A stretch of DNA of 64,000 bases from Gimesia benthica (lineage in GTDB: Bacteria > Planctomycetota > Planctomycetia > Planctomycetales > Planctomycetaceae), in NCBI RefSeq assembly GCF_009720525.1, contig NZ_CP043930.1:3380501-3444500 (forward strand). The letters are read 5' to 3'. A program made the translations under genes and the position numbers. This document shows, one piece after another, positions 56,609-64,000 of the stretch. A model generated the notes under the pieces. The model was given only the letters and a program-made list of their open reading frames with translations, made no database searches and was not told where the DNA came from. Numbering within the stretch: position 1 is the stretch's first letter; each line of letters starts with the position of its first letter.

Positions 56609-56640
56609 ACAGGGTGCTGTCTCACCAGGCAGCACCCTGT
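56609..56640. terminator. Bidirectional terminator between pilT and the SMP-30 gene
   Basis: ACAGGGTGCTG (56609-56619) pairs perfectly with CAGCACCCTGT (56630-56640) over a 10-nt loop. A T-rich stretch GTTGTTTT follows on the plus strand. It lies 31 nt after the pilT stop and just beyond the convergent gene's stop. Confidence 0.8.
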
Positions 56641-56652
56641 GTTGTTTTGGAC

Positions 56653-57579
56653 TCAGCGGTACTGGCCACCCGGGACTTTCATTTTCAGGCTGTAAACCTT
56701 ATTGGAACAGGTCAGCAGCAAAGTCTTGCCATCCACGCCGCCGAAGCTGACGTTCGAACAGAAGACAGGCACGGGAATCAGTCCCAGCGATTTCCCCTCA
56801 GGGCTCGCCACCCAGACACCGCCCCGCCCTGACAAATACAGATTCCCCTCGGCATCGATGCTCATCCCATCGGGCGAATCCTGACGTGCGGTCTCCGGCT
56901 TGAAAAAGACCTTGCCCTCACCAACAGTGCCGTCTTCCAGAATGGGGTAGCTCCGCCACAGTTTCTCATGACTGTCGCCGACATACAAAGTCTTGCCGTC
57001 ATTCGACGCGATAATTCCGTTCGGCACCGGCATCTCGGTAATGATTTTCTTCACGGCACCATCGGTAGTCCTGACGTAGACAGCGCTCGTTTTCCGGTTC
57101 TTGAAATCCGGGTCGGTAAAATAGATATTTCCATTCGGAGTCTGACAGACATCATTGGGCTGATTCCATTTCGGGTTCGCGGCAATCACGGTTGTCTCAC
57201 TCGGCCCCGATTCACCAAAGCCGTAGCTCATCACATGCTGACCGTAGGCCTGCGCTCCCAGCATGTTCCCCTCGTTGGAGAGATAGGTACCATTGATGCC
57301 TTTAGTTTTATCCAGCCAGATGCTCGCCTGCCCTTCCCCGTCCAGACGGAGGATCTTGGTGTCTTTGTCCACAAACGAAGTGAAGTACCACTTCTTCCCC
57401 ACGGGATCCCAGACGGGGCCCTCAAAGAAGGCTTTCGCAGCATACTCTTCCTCTAACTCGGCCCCGGGAGCCACAGTCCGGGGGACCGGGTGCGCTTCTT
57501 TCGGCTCTGCTCCAGATAGTGGGAGCGTGTCACAGACGAGCAGGCACAACAGCAGTATCGATGTAACAGATTTCAGCAT
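56653..57579 (-). CDS. Exported SMP-30/gluconolactonase-like protein
   Basis: The 308-residue product has a signal peptide (MLKSVTSILLLCLLVCDTLPLSGA). The SMP-30 propeller follows: F-F-E-G-P-V-W-D-P, W-N-Q-P-N-D-V, G-N-I-Y-F-T-D-P-D, P-V-P-N-G-I-I and D-S-P-D-G-M-S-I-D. Conserved Glu, Asn and Asp residues that bind the divalent metal (E in FFEGPVW, N in QPND and PNGI, D in SPDG) are present. It should hydrolyse sugar lactones or similar esters outside the cytoplasm. ATG 57579 follows AGGA at 10 nt. Confidence 0.87.
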   Translation of the reverse strand: MLKSVTSILLLCLLVCDTLPLSGAEPKEAHPVPRTVAPGAELEEEYAAKAFFEGPVWDPVGKKWYFTSFVDKDTKILRLDGEGQASIWLDKTKGINGTYLSNEGNMLGAQAYGQHVMSYGFGESGPSETTVIAANPKWNQPNDVCQTPNGNIYFTDPDFKNRKTSAVYVRTTDGAVKKIITEMPVPNGIIASNDGKTLYVGDSHEKLWRSYPILEDGTVGEGKVFFKPETARQDSPDGMSIDAEGNLYLSGRGGVWVASPEGKSLGLIPVPVFCSNVSFGGVDGKTLLLTCSNKVYSLKMKVPGGQYR

Positions 57580-57868
57580 GGCAGCAGGTTCCTGGTGCGA
57601 ATGATTTTCAAAAAAGAACAGACCGTGATTCAACAAACAGGGAGATTCGTCGTAATGAAAGTATGACGACCGGCGTTCCCCTGTGAGAATCAGAGAATCC
57701 CCGGGGAATCACCATGGTTTACTTGATTTTGGACTGTTCTCCCCTCAGACTGATAGTCAGATTCTGAATTTCCTTTAAAAATCCCGGAATCTTCTCACCT
57801 GAACTCCTGCCCTGTTCATTCCCTGTGAATCAGGATCCGCGAAATTTGTAATCAAAGGAACGGGAACA

Positions 57869-60800
57869 ATGAAACTGCGATTGTTCTTACTGCTCACCAT
57901 CCTCGCCTCCGGTTCTCTCTACGTCGTCAGCCAGGCGGCTCCTCCGACACCGCCACCCAATAATACGGGAGGCGAATTTTTCAGCCCCGCCGACTCGCTG
58001 AAACAGTTCACCGTTCCGGACGATCTCAAACTCGAACAGGTGCTGGCGGAACCGCTAGTCAAACAGCCGATCTTCCTCAACTTTGATGAACGGGGGCGGA
58101 TGTGGGTCATCAACTATCTGCAGTACCCTTACCCTGAAGGGCTGCGAATCCTCAGTAAGGATAAACATCACCGGGCCGTCTACGACAAAGTCCCCCTGCC
58201 TCCCCCGCACGGCGACAAGGGAGACGACCAGATCACCATTCACGAAGATACCGACGGTGACGGCAAGTACGACAAACATTCCGTCTTCCTCGACGATTTG
58301 AACATCGCCTCTTCGTTCGTCAAAGGACGGGGCGGCGTCTGGGTATTGAACCCGCCTTACCTGCTGTTCTATCCGGATAAAAACAACGACGATGTACCGG
58401 ACGGCGATCCCGTTGTGCACCTCGAAGGTTTCGGCCTGGAAGATACCCACTCGGTCGTCAACAGTCTCCGCTGGGGACCGGACGGCTGGCTCTATTCCTC
58501 TCAGGGGAGTACCGTCTCCGGTAAAGTGAAAAAGCCGGGACAGAAAGACAGCGAAGCCATCCAGACACTCGGCCAGTTGATCTGGCGTTATCATCCCGAA
58601 AAGAAAATCTACGAGATCTTCGCGGAAGGGGGCGGCAATGCGTTCGGCGTCGAGATTGACGATAAGGGACGTCTTTACTCCGGTCATAACGGCGGTAACA
58701 CACGCGGCTTCCACTACACCCAGGGAAGCTACTACCAGAAAGGGTTCGGCAAGCACGGCCCCCTCTCGAATCCTTACGCCTTCGGCTACTTTCAGGCCAT
58801 GAAGCACGCCAAGGTTCCCCGCTTCACGCACAACTTCATTATCTACGAAGCCGAGACACTGCCCCAAAAGTACTGGGGGCACCTGTTTGGCATCGAACCT
58901 CTGCAGGGCCGCGTGGTAGAAAGCGCAGTCACTGCCGACGGTTCATCCTACCAGACCGAAGACCTGCAACGTCCGGTCGCGACCACAGACAAACGCTTCC
59001 GCCCCGTCGACATTAAGCTCGGCCCGGACGGTGCGATCTATTTCTGCGATATGTACGAACATCAGATTGCCCACGGACAACATTACTCGGGGCAGGTCGA
59101 AAAAGGGGATGGCCGCATTTATCGGCTGACAGCGAAAGATGCCAAGCCGCTGGCCCCGTTTGACCTGGGCAAGAAGTCGTCTCAAGAACTGATCGCGGTG
59201 CTCGATCACCCCAACCGCTGGTTCCGTCAACAGGCACTGCGGCTGTTCGGCGACCGCAAGGATGCCTCGGTGATCCCCGCCTTGAAACAGAAGCTGTTCG
59301 AAACCGACGGCCAGTCTGCGCTGGAAGCACTCTGGGCGTTGAACCTCAGTGGCGGCTTTGATGAAGCGGTCGCAGCGAAGTCACTCAAACACGCAGATCC
59401 CTTCGTCCGGGCCTGGACGATTCGCCTGCTCTGCGATGACCACCGGGTCTCTCCCGAAATCGGACAACAGTTGATCGCCCTGGCACTGACCGAGCCTCAC
59501 GTTCAGGTTCGCAGTCAGCTGGCCAGTTCATCGAAACGGCTTCCAGCCGATCCGGGACTGCCGATCGCCTTTAACCTGCTCACTCGCTCTGAAGATCTGG
59601 ACGACGTGCATATCCCGCTGATCCTCTGGTGGTCGCTGGAAAAACGGGTCAATGAAGACCGGGACGCCCTGCTGGCTTATTTCGCCAAACCGGAAGTCTG
59701 GCAGTCGCCACTCGTGGAGAAATACATCCTGGAGCGGATCATGCGTCGCTTCGCTGCAACCGGCTCGCGTAACGATCTATTGGTCTGTGCGAAACTGCTC
59801 GAGCTGGCTCCCGAAAAATCACACGCCGAAATCCTGATGTCCGGCTTCGAAACCGCCATGAAGGGACGTTCCACAGCCAGCTTCCCCAAAGAACTGGTCG
59901 CCGCCATGTCGAAGTACGGCGGACAGTCGATCTCCCTGGGTCTGCGACAGGGTGACAAAGAGGCCATCCAGAAAGCGCTGAAGATCGTCGCGGATTCCAA
60001 AGCAGACAACCAGAAGCGACTCGACCTGATTCAGATCTTTGGTGAAGTCAAAGTTCCTGCCTGCGTCCCCGTGCTGCTGGATATCATTTCCAACTCAAGT
60101 GACCTGCAGATGCAGATCGCTGCCATCAGTGCCCTGCAGCAGTACCCGGATGACGCCATCGGCAAAACGGTAACCGCCCTCTATCCCAGCATGTCGGACG
60201 ATCTGCGGAGTGCCGCCCAGACCCTGCTTACGATTCGGAAAGCATGGGCGAAGGATTTCCTGCAGGCCATTGATGCCGGCAAGATTAATAAGACAACAGT
60301 CCCCGTCGAAACCGCCCGCAAGATGACCGTCTTTAGCGATGATGACATCAGCAATCTGATCCAGAAGCACTTCGGCTCGATCGCGGGTGCGACAACCGAA
60401 CAGATGCAGCAACAGATCGCAGCGCATCAGAAGATGCTGCTCGCCAGCCAGGCAGAGCCCGATCGCTACGCCGGTGAGAAACTCTTCCAGAAGCACTGTG
60501 GTAAATGCCATAAACTGTTCGGCGATGGCGGTGAGATCGGCCCCGACTTGACGTCCTTCAAACGGGACGACGTGGGCCGCATGCTGGTCAACATTGTCAA
60601 TCCGTCCAATGAAATCCGGGAAGGTTTCGAAACGTATCTGGTTGTCACTGATGACGGACGGGTAGTGAACGGCTTCCTGGCGGACCAGGACAACAATGTG
60701 ATCGTCATCCGCAGTGCGGACGGCCAGAGCATCACCGTTGAACGCGACAACATCGACGAAATGCTGCCGCAGAAAAAATCGCTGATGCCCGAGGGGCTGC

Positions 60801-60871
60801 TCGACAAGCTCTCGGATCAGGAAATTCAGGACCTGTTCAGCTACCTCCGCAGCTCCCAGCCGCTGCCGTAA
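57869..60871 (+). CDS. PVC-type haem-binding CxxCH protein
   Basis: The 1000-residue product has a signal peptide (MKLRLFLLLTILASGSLYVV). An N-terminal propeller of the membrane-bound-dehydrogenase type follows, with N-F-D-E-R-G-R-M-W-V, W-G-P-D-G-W-L-Y-S-S-Q-G-S and G-P-D-G-A-I-Y-F-C-D-M-Y. A helical HEAT-like region spans about 445-800. A cytochrome c domain has haem motif CGKCH near residue 876 and a likely axial methionine in SLMPEGLLDKL near 972. The fusion is typical of planctomycetes and relatives. The substrate is unknown; a sugar or polysaccharide is plausible. Good AAAGGAACGGG precedes the ATG. Confidence 0.9.
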   Translation: MKLRLFLLLTILASGSLYVVSQAAPPTPPPNNTGGEFFSPADSLKQFTVPDDLKLEQVLAEPLVKQPIFLNFDERGRMWVINYLQYPYPEGLRILSKDKHHRAVYDKVPLPPPHGDKGDDQITIHEDTDGDGKYDKHSVFLDDLNIASSFVKGRGGVWVLNPPYLLFYPDKNNDDVPDGDPVVHLEGFGLEDTHSVVNSLRWGPDGWLYSSQGSTVSGKVKKPGQKDSEAIQTLGQLIWRYHPEKKIYEIFAEGGGNAFGVEIDDKGRLYSGHNGGNTRGFHYTQGSYYQKGFGKHGPLSNPYAFGYFQAMKHAKVPRFTHNFIIYEAETLPQKYWGHLFGIEPLQGRVVESAVTADGSSYQTEDLQRPVATTDKRFRPVDIKLGPDGAIYFCDMYEHQIAHGQHYSGQVEKGDGRIYRLTAKDAKPLAPFDLGKKSSQELIAVLDHPNRWFRQQALRLFGDRKDASVIPALKQKLFETDGQSALEALWALNLSGGFDEAVAAKSLKHADPFVRAWTIRLLCDDHRVSPEIGQQLIALALTEPHVQVRSQLASSSKRLPADPGLPIAFNLLTRSEDLDDVHIPLILWWSLEKRVNEDRDALLAYFAKPEVWQSPLVEKYILERIMRRFAATGSRNDLLVCAKLLELAPEKSHAEILMSGFETAMKGRSTASFPKELVAAMSKYGGQSISLGLRQGDKEAIQKALKIVADSKADNQKRLDLIQIFGEVKVPACVPVLLDIISNSSDLQMQIAAISALQQYPDDAIGKTVTALYPSMSDDLRSAAQTLLTIRKAWAKDFLQAIDAGKINKTTVPVETARKMTVFSDDDISNLIQKHFGSIAGATTEQMQQQIAAHQKMLLASQAEPDRYAGEKLFQKHCGKCHKLFGDGGEIGPDLTSFKRDDVGRMLVNIVNPSNEIREGFETYLVVTDDGRVVNGFLADQDNNVIVIRSADGQSITVERDNIDEMLPQKKSLMPEGLLDKLSDQEIQDLFSYLRSSQPLP

Positions 60872-60931
60872 GCAAATTCCCGCCCAGGTGGCGGGGCAAT
60901 TGAGAAAACGGCACAACTTGCTAAAATTGAG

Positions 60932-60966
60932 GCCGGTGTTCTGCTGACAGATCACCGGCTTTTTTA
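60932..60966 (+). terminator. Rho-independent terminator after the CxxCH protein
   Basis: GCCGGTG (60932-60938) pairs with CACCGGC (60953-60959), followed by six T's (60960-60965). It lies 61 nt past the stop. Confidence 0.8.
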
Positions 60967-61010
60967 CATGAAGACAATATTTACACTCTCTTAGTGACAG
61001 GAAACAAACC

Positions 61011-62435
61011 ATGTCGGGGTTTCGAACCGAACGTGATTCAATGGGCGAAGTGCAGGTTCCCGCAGAAGCGTATTATGGCGCACAGACGCAGCGGGCCGTT
61101 GAGAATTTTCAGATCTCCGGGAACACATTGCCCCCCAGCCTGATCCACGCCATGGGCAAGGTCAAGCTGGCCGCCGCACATGCGAATCGCGATCTGGGAA
61201 AACTCTCAGGCACGGGCAAGAATCCCCTCAATGACGAACAGATCAAGGCCCTGGTCTCAGCTGCCACCGAAGTCTTCGAAGGCAAATACGACGATCAGTT
61301 CCCGATCGACGTCTACCAGACCGGCTCGGGAACCTCGAGTAACATGAACGTCAACGAAGTGATCAGCAACCGGGCGATTGAAATTCTGGGGGAAGACCGC
61401 TTCGCCGCAGACAAATCCGTGCATCCCAACGATCATGTGAATATGGGACAGAGCACCAACGACACTTTCCCGACCGCCATTCACGTCGCTGTCGCGACCA
61501 GTATTCACGAACAACTGATCCCCGGTCTGGAAAAGATGGCTGCCAGCCTGAAAGAAAAAGCGAAAGCCTGGGACCAGATCATCAAGATCGGACGGACTCA
61601 CCTGGCAGACGCCACACCTCTGCGACTCGGTCAGGAATTTGGCGGCTTCGCCCGTCAGCTGGAACTGAGTATCGGGCGAGCCAAACGAGCTGCGGAAGCA
61701 GTCTATGAACTGCCCGTCGGTGGAACGGCGGTTGGTTCCGGAATCAACACGCACCCCGAATTCGGCAAACGGGTCAGCGAAGAACTGGCGAAGCTGACTG
61801 GAATCGCTTTCGTCGAAGCTGTCGACCACTTCGAAGGCAACGCCCAGCGCGACGGTCTGGTTGAGTGCCACGCCGAACTGAAAACCATCGCCACCACTCT
61901 GTTCAACGTCTCCAACAACATTCGCTGGCTCGGCTCGGGTCCGCGCTGCGGATTCTATGAAGTCAAGATCCCCGACCTGCAACCGGGCAGCTCCATCATG
62001 CCGGGCAAGGTTAACCCGGTTATGTGCGAAAGCATGATGCAGGCCACCACCCGCGTGATCGGCAACGACCAGACCATCACCATGTCGGGAGCCGCCGGTG
62101 GCCAGTTCCAGTTGAATATCATGATGCCCGTCATGGGCTTCACGGCTCTGGAAAGCGTGCATCTGCTGGCGAACTCCTGCAACGAATTCGTGAAGCTCTG
62201 TCTGGAAAACATGGAAGCCAACGAAGAGGCCTGCAACGCGGCCGTGGAAAACAGCCTGTCGATGGTGACCAGCCTGAATCCACATATCGGCTACGAGAAA
62301 GCGTCTGCGCTCGCCAAGGAAGCGTTCAAGTCAGGCAAGACAATTCGCGAGCTCTGCACCGAGCAGGAAATCCTGCCCGCAGAGACTCTGAATGAAGCCC
62401 TTGACCCCATGAGCATGACCGAGCCTCAGGCTTAA
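61011..62435 (+). CDS. fumC: Fumarate hydratase class II
   Basis: FumC hydrates fumarate to malate in the citric acid cycle. The 474-residue protein has Y-Y-G-A-Q-T-Q-R-A-V, N-F-Q-I-S-G, the T-G-S-G-T-S-S-N-M-N-V-N-E-V motif, and N-M-G-Q-S-T-N-D-T-F-P-T. Further on are K-I-G-R-T-H-L-A-D-A-T-P with the catalytic histidine and the superfamily signature GSSIMPGKVNP (about 326) with the catalytic serine. The latter distinguishes it from argininosuccinate lyase or adenylosuccinate lyase. AGGAAAC lies before the ATG. It is a single gene, convergent with the phosphoesterase gene 4 nt away. Confidence 0.96.
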   Translation: MSGFRTERDSMGEVQVPAEAYYGAQTQRAVENFQISGNTLPPSLIHAMGKVKLAAAHANRDLGKLSGTGKNPLNDEQIKALVSAATEVFEGKYDDQFPIDVYQTGSGTSSNMNVNEVISNRAIEILGEDRFAADKSVHPNDHVNMGQSTNDTFPTAIHVAVATSIHEQLIPGLEKMAASLKEKAKAWDQIIKIGRTHLADATPLRLGQEFGGFARQLELSIGRAKRAAEAVYELPVGGTAVGSGINTHPEFGKRVSEELAKLTGIAFVEAVDHFEGNAQRDGLVECHAELKTIATTLFNVSNNIRWLGSGPRCGFYEVKIPDLQPGSSIMPGKVNPVMCESMMQATTRVIGNDQTITMSGAAGGQFQLNIMMPVMGFTALESVHLLANSCNEFVKLCLENMEANEEACNAAVENSLSMVTSLNPHIGYEKASALAKEAFKSGKTIRELCTEQEILPAETLNEALDPMSMTEPQA

Positions 62436-62439
62436 GTGG

Positions 62440-63153
62440 TCACTCTTTCTGACTTGCTTCTGCAGTCATTCGTCCATTCCGGAGAACGCTGGCGCCCAGC
62501 TCCAGTGATTCTCCGGAAAGGCCGGCTGCTTCCATCTGACGAATCGCGGCCTCGATATCATATTCCTGCCGCTTGAGAGTTACCTGCCCGTCCTCTATGA
62601 TCGCATAGGAACAACGCGGGTCCCCGTCGCGAGGCTGTCCCACGCTGCCCGGGTTGATCACCTGCTTGTCTCCCAGGTCGAGATGGAACGGAAGATGGGT
62701 ATGTCCCACGCAGACAAAGTTCGCATTGATTCCCTGCAGACGTGACCTCCAGCCCGCTTCGTTTTCACCCAGATATTCATCCAGGGGATCGCGGGGGGTT
62801 CCGTGTACCAGGTAGAAGGTCACCCCTTCAATTGTGATCTGCTGTGAGATCGGCAGCCGCGCCAGGTATTTCATACGTACCCGATCCAGCAGGTCCCAGT
62901 GCAGCGGGCGCGTGAAACAGGCCAGCTTTCGAAATCCGGTCGAACCCTTGGCTTCCACTCGTTGGGCGACGGCGTGATCGTGGTTCCCCCGCACACAGGC
63001 GGTCGCATGCTGCTTCACCCATTCGATGCACGGCACCGGGTCGGTGCCATAGTCCACAAGATCGCCGATACAGAGACAATAATCGAATTCTTCCTGAAGC
63101 GAAGACAGAGCCGCCCAGTTGGAATGAATGTCCGAAATCACGAGTACACGCAT
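62440..63153 (-). CDS. Metallophosphoesterase, YfcE/MJ0936 family
   Basis: The 237-residue calcineurin-like phosphoesterase has its metal-binding motifs in order: D-I-H-S-N-W, G-D-L-V-D-Y-G, G-N-H-D-H, L-V-H-G-T-P and G-H-T-H-L-P-F. It should hydrolyse phosphodiesters with two divalent metals in the cytoplasm. The natural substrate is unknown. The N-terminus MRVLVISDIHSNW fits the family start. It is convergent with fumC, with stops only 4 nt apart. A TATAAT-like -10 lies upstream on this strand (63244-63239), but no matching -35 was seen. Confidence 0.9.
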   Translation of the reverse strand: MRVLVISDIHSNWAALSSLQEEFDYCLCIGDLVDYGTDPVPCIEWVKQHATACVRGNHDHAVAQRVEAKGSTGFRKLACFTRPLHWDLLDRVRMKYLARLPISQQITIEGVTFYLVHGTPRDPLDEYLGENEAGWRSRLQGINANFVCVGHTHLPFHLDLGDKQVINPGSVGQPRDGDPRCSYAIIEDGQVTLKRQEYDIEAAIRQMEAAGLSGESLELGASVLRNGRMTAEASQKE

Positions 63154-63521
63154 GTCTGCTTTCCTGCTAAGACGCCGCCACAGTGAGGCTCTGTGCCCCT
63201 TACCCTCTACCTTATCTTATTATCTTGTTTACACTTAGATTATATGTCTCTTCGAGCAGGCAGGGGAATCTTTTTCTGACTTTGTGAGTGAAATCCCGCT
63301 GATTCTCTCAAGAACCAGCCCCCTGAAAGACGAGAGAAATCAGCTCTGGACTCAATTTTGCAGAACTGCTAGACTCCCCCGCACATGTCTGAGTCATCTC
63401 AACATCTTCACGACCAAAGTCTGTAACACGGGTACCGATTCGCGCTCAGGATGCAGTGGAATCTCCGCCCGCTAGCCTTAAAATTCCAACCGGTTCGGAC
63501 GCTTTCAGAAGGGATACTGAT
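63154..63521. other. Divergent intergenic region
   Basis: About 370 nt with no supported gene between the phosphoesterase and the partial exported gene. It is AT-rich at 63205-63250 and should hold both promoters. Apart from the TATAAT-like element on the minus strand, nothing was recognised. Confidence 0.4.
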
Positions 63522-64000
63522 ATGCGGACCACGCAACTGCTTTGCAAAAGCCTGATCATTTTACTCACCGCCATTGTCTGTTCGACAGCCATCATGCCGG
63601 AAGCGCACGCCCGGATTGAAGCTGAGAAAGGCAAGAAGTACAAGCTCACCAAACGGCACGGGCCCTGGATGATCATGGTCGCCAGCCTGCGTGATATTCC
63701 TGAGAGCAGGCGTTCCAAAGGTTTGTCCGCCCAGGAAGCAGCCGACGAACTGGTCTTCGAACTGCGTAAACGGGGCATTCCCGCTTATACCTTCAGCCAG
63801 GAAGCCGTTATTCAGCGTTTCAATACACTGGATCGTCTCGGCCGGGAAGAACGCCGCAGCTACGCTGCCCAGAGAGCAATGATCTCCGTGATCGCTGGTA
63901 ACTATTCCGACAGCGAAGACGATGTCGCTCAGAAAACTCTGAAGTACATCAAGAACTTCCATCCTAAAGTCATCACCGAAAACGGCGTTTATAAAAAGAC
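63522..64000 (+). CDS. Partial exported protein of unknown function
   Basis: The frame begins at ATG 63522 with GAAGGG 8 nt upstream and stays open to the window edge (159 codons). It starts with a signal peptide (MRTTQLLCKSLIILLTAIVCS, likely cleavage after AHA). The mature part contains K-K-Y-K-L-T-K-R-H-G-P-W-M-I-M-V-A-S-L, then A-A-D-E-L-V-F-E-L-R-K-R-G-I-P-A-Y-T-F. The latter suggests an alpha/beta domain that might resemble SPOR-type repeats (A-x-x-L-x-x-x-L-x-x-x-G-I-P-A). The identity is open. Confidence 0.68.
   Translation, partial: MRTTQLLCKSLIILLTAIVCSTAIMPEAHARIEAEKGKKYKLTKRHGPWMIMVASLRDIPESRRSKGLSAQEAADELVFELRKRGIPAYTFSQEAVIQRFNTLDRLGREERRSYAAQRAMISVIAGNYSDSEDDVAQKTLKYIKNFHPKVITENGVYKK

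Overview
The window looks like chromosomal DNA of a planctomycete (phylum Planctomycetota), probably a Gimesia/Planctomyces-type member of the Planctomycetales. This rests on the families present: six DUF1559 genes with type IV pilin-like N-termini, a PVC-type haem-binding CxxCH cytochrome fused to a propeller and helical repeats, exported NHL and FG-GAP propellers, many small lipoproteins, and mixed short transcription units with moderate GC. The species is an inference. I saw no tRNA, rRNA, CRISPR array, insertion sequence or prophage.

Layout. 0-10.5 kb: housekeeping and exported proteins (YqgE, aldose epimerase, a HEAT/TPR exported protein, a PolB-like exonuclease, MoxR ATPase, cysteine desulfurase). 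10.5-22.4 kb: a flagellar filament cluster. It holds a long non-coding region, flagellin, a 1397-residue TPR / O-GlcNAc-transferase-like / C-methyltransferase fusion, a sulfotransferase-like protein, FliD and FliS. 22.5-25.3 kb: two small Flp-like pilin-type proteins, two lipoproteins and an exported YHS-like protein. 25.4-31.5 kb: a minus-strand run of ilvE, a LolD/LolCE-type exporter, lysS and a Nif3-like protein. 31.6-35.6 kb: a four-gene overlapping cluster of DUF1559 pseudopilin, lipoprotein, NHL propeller and FG-GAP propeller. 35.6-43.9 kb: glycosyltransferase, SPFH-GYF protein, SurA/PpiC-like protein, aminotransferase, beta-helix protein, sialidase-like protein. 44.3-54.1 kb: an array of five DUF1559 genes, four of them followed by a small lipoprotein, one frameshifted. 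54.4-64 kb: hisF, a PilT-type ATPase, an SMP-30 protein, the PVC-type cytochrome, fumC, a phosphoesterase and a partial exported protein.

The strongest candidate for an undescribed system is the flagellar cluster. The genes between flagellin and the filament cap encode what reads as a dedicated filament-modification pathway: sugar transfer, sugar methylation and possibly sulfation. CCGATA-containing sites resembling sigma-28 -10 elements precede flagellin, the fusion gene and fliD. The second candidate is the modular DUF1559-lipoprotein array, in which hairpins lie between the pseudopilin gene and its lipoprotein partner.

All calls come from reading the sequence and its translations; no database search was possible. 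Start codons were chosen by Shine-Dalgarno spacing and by where signal peptides or family homology begin.
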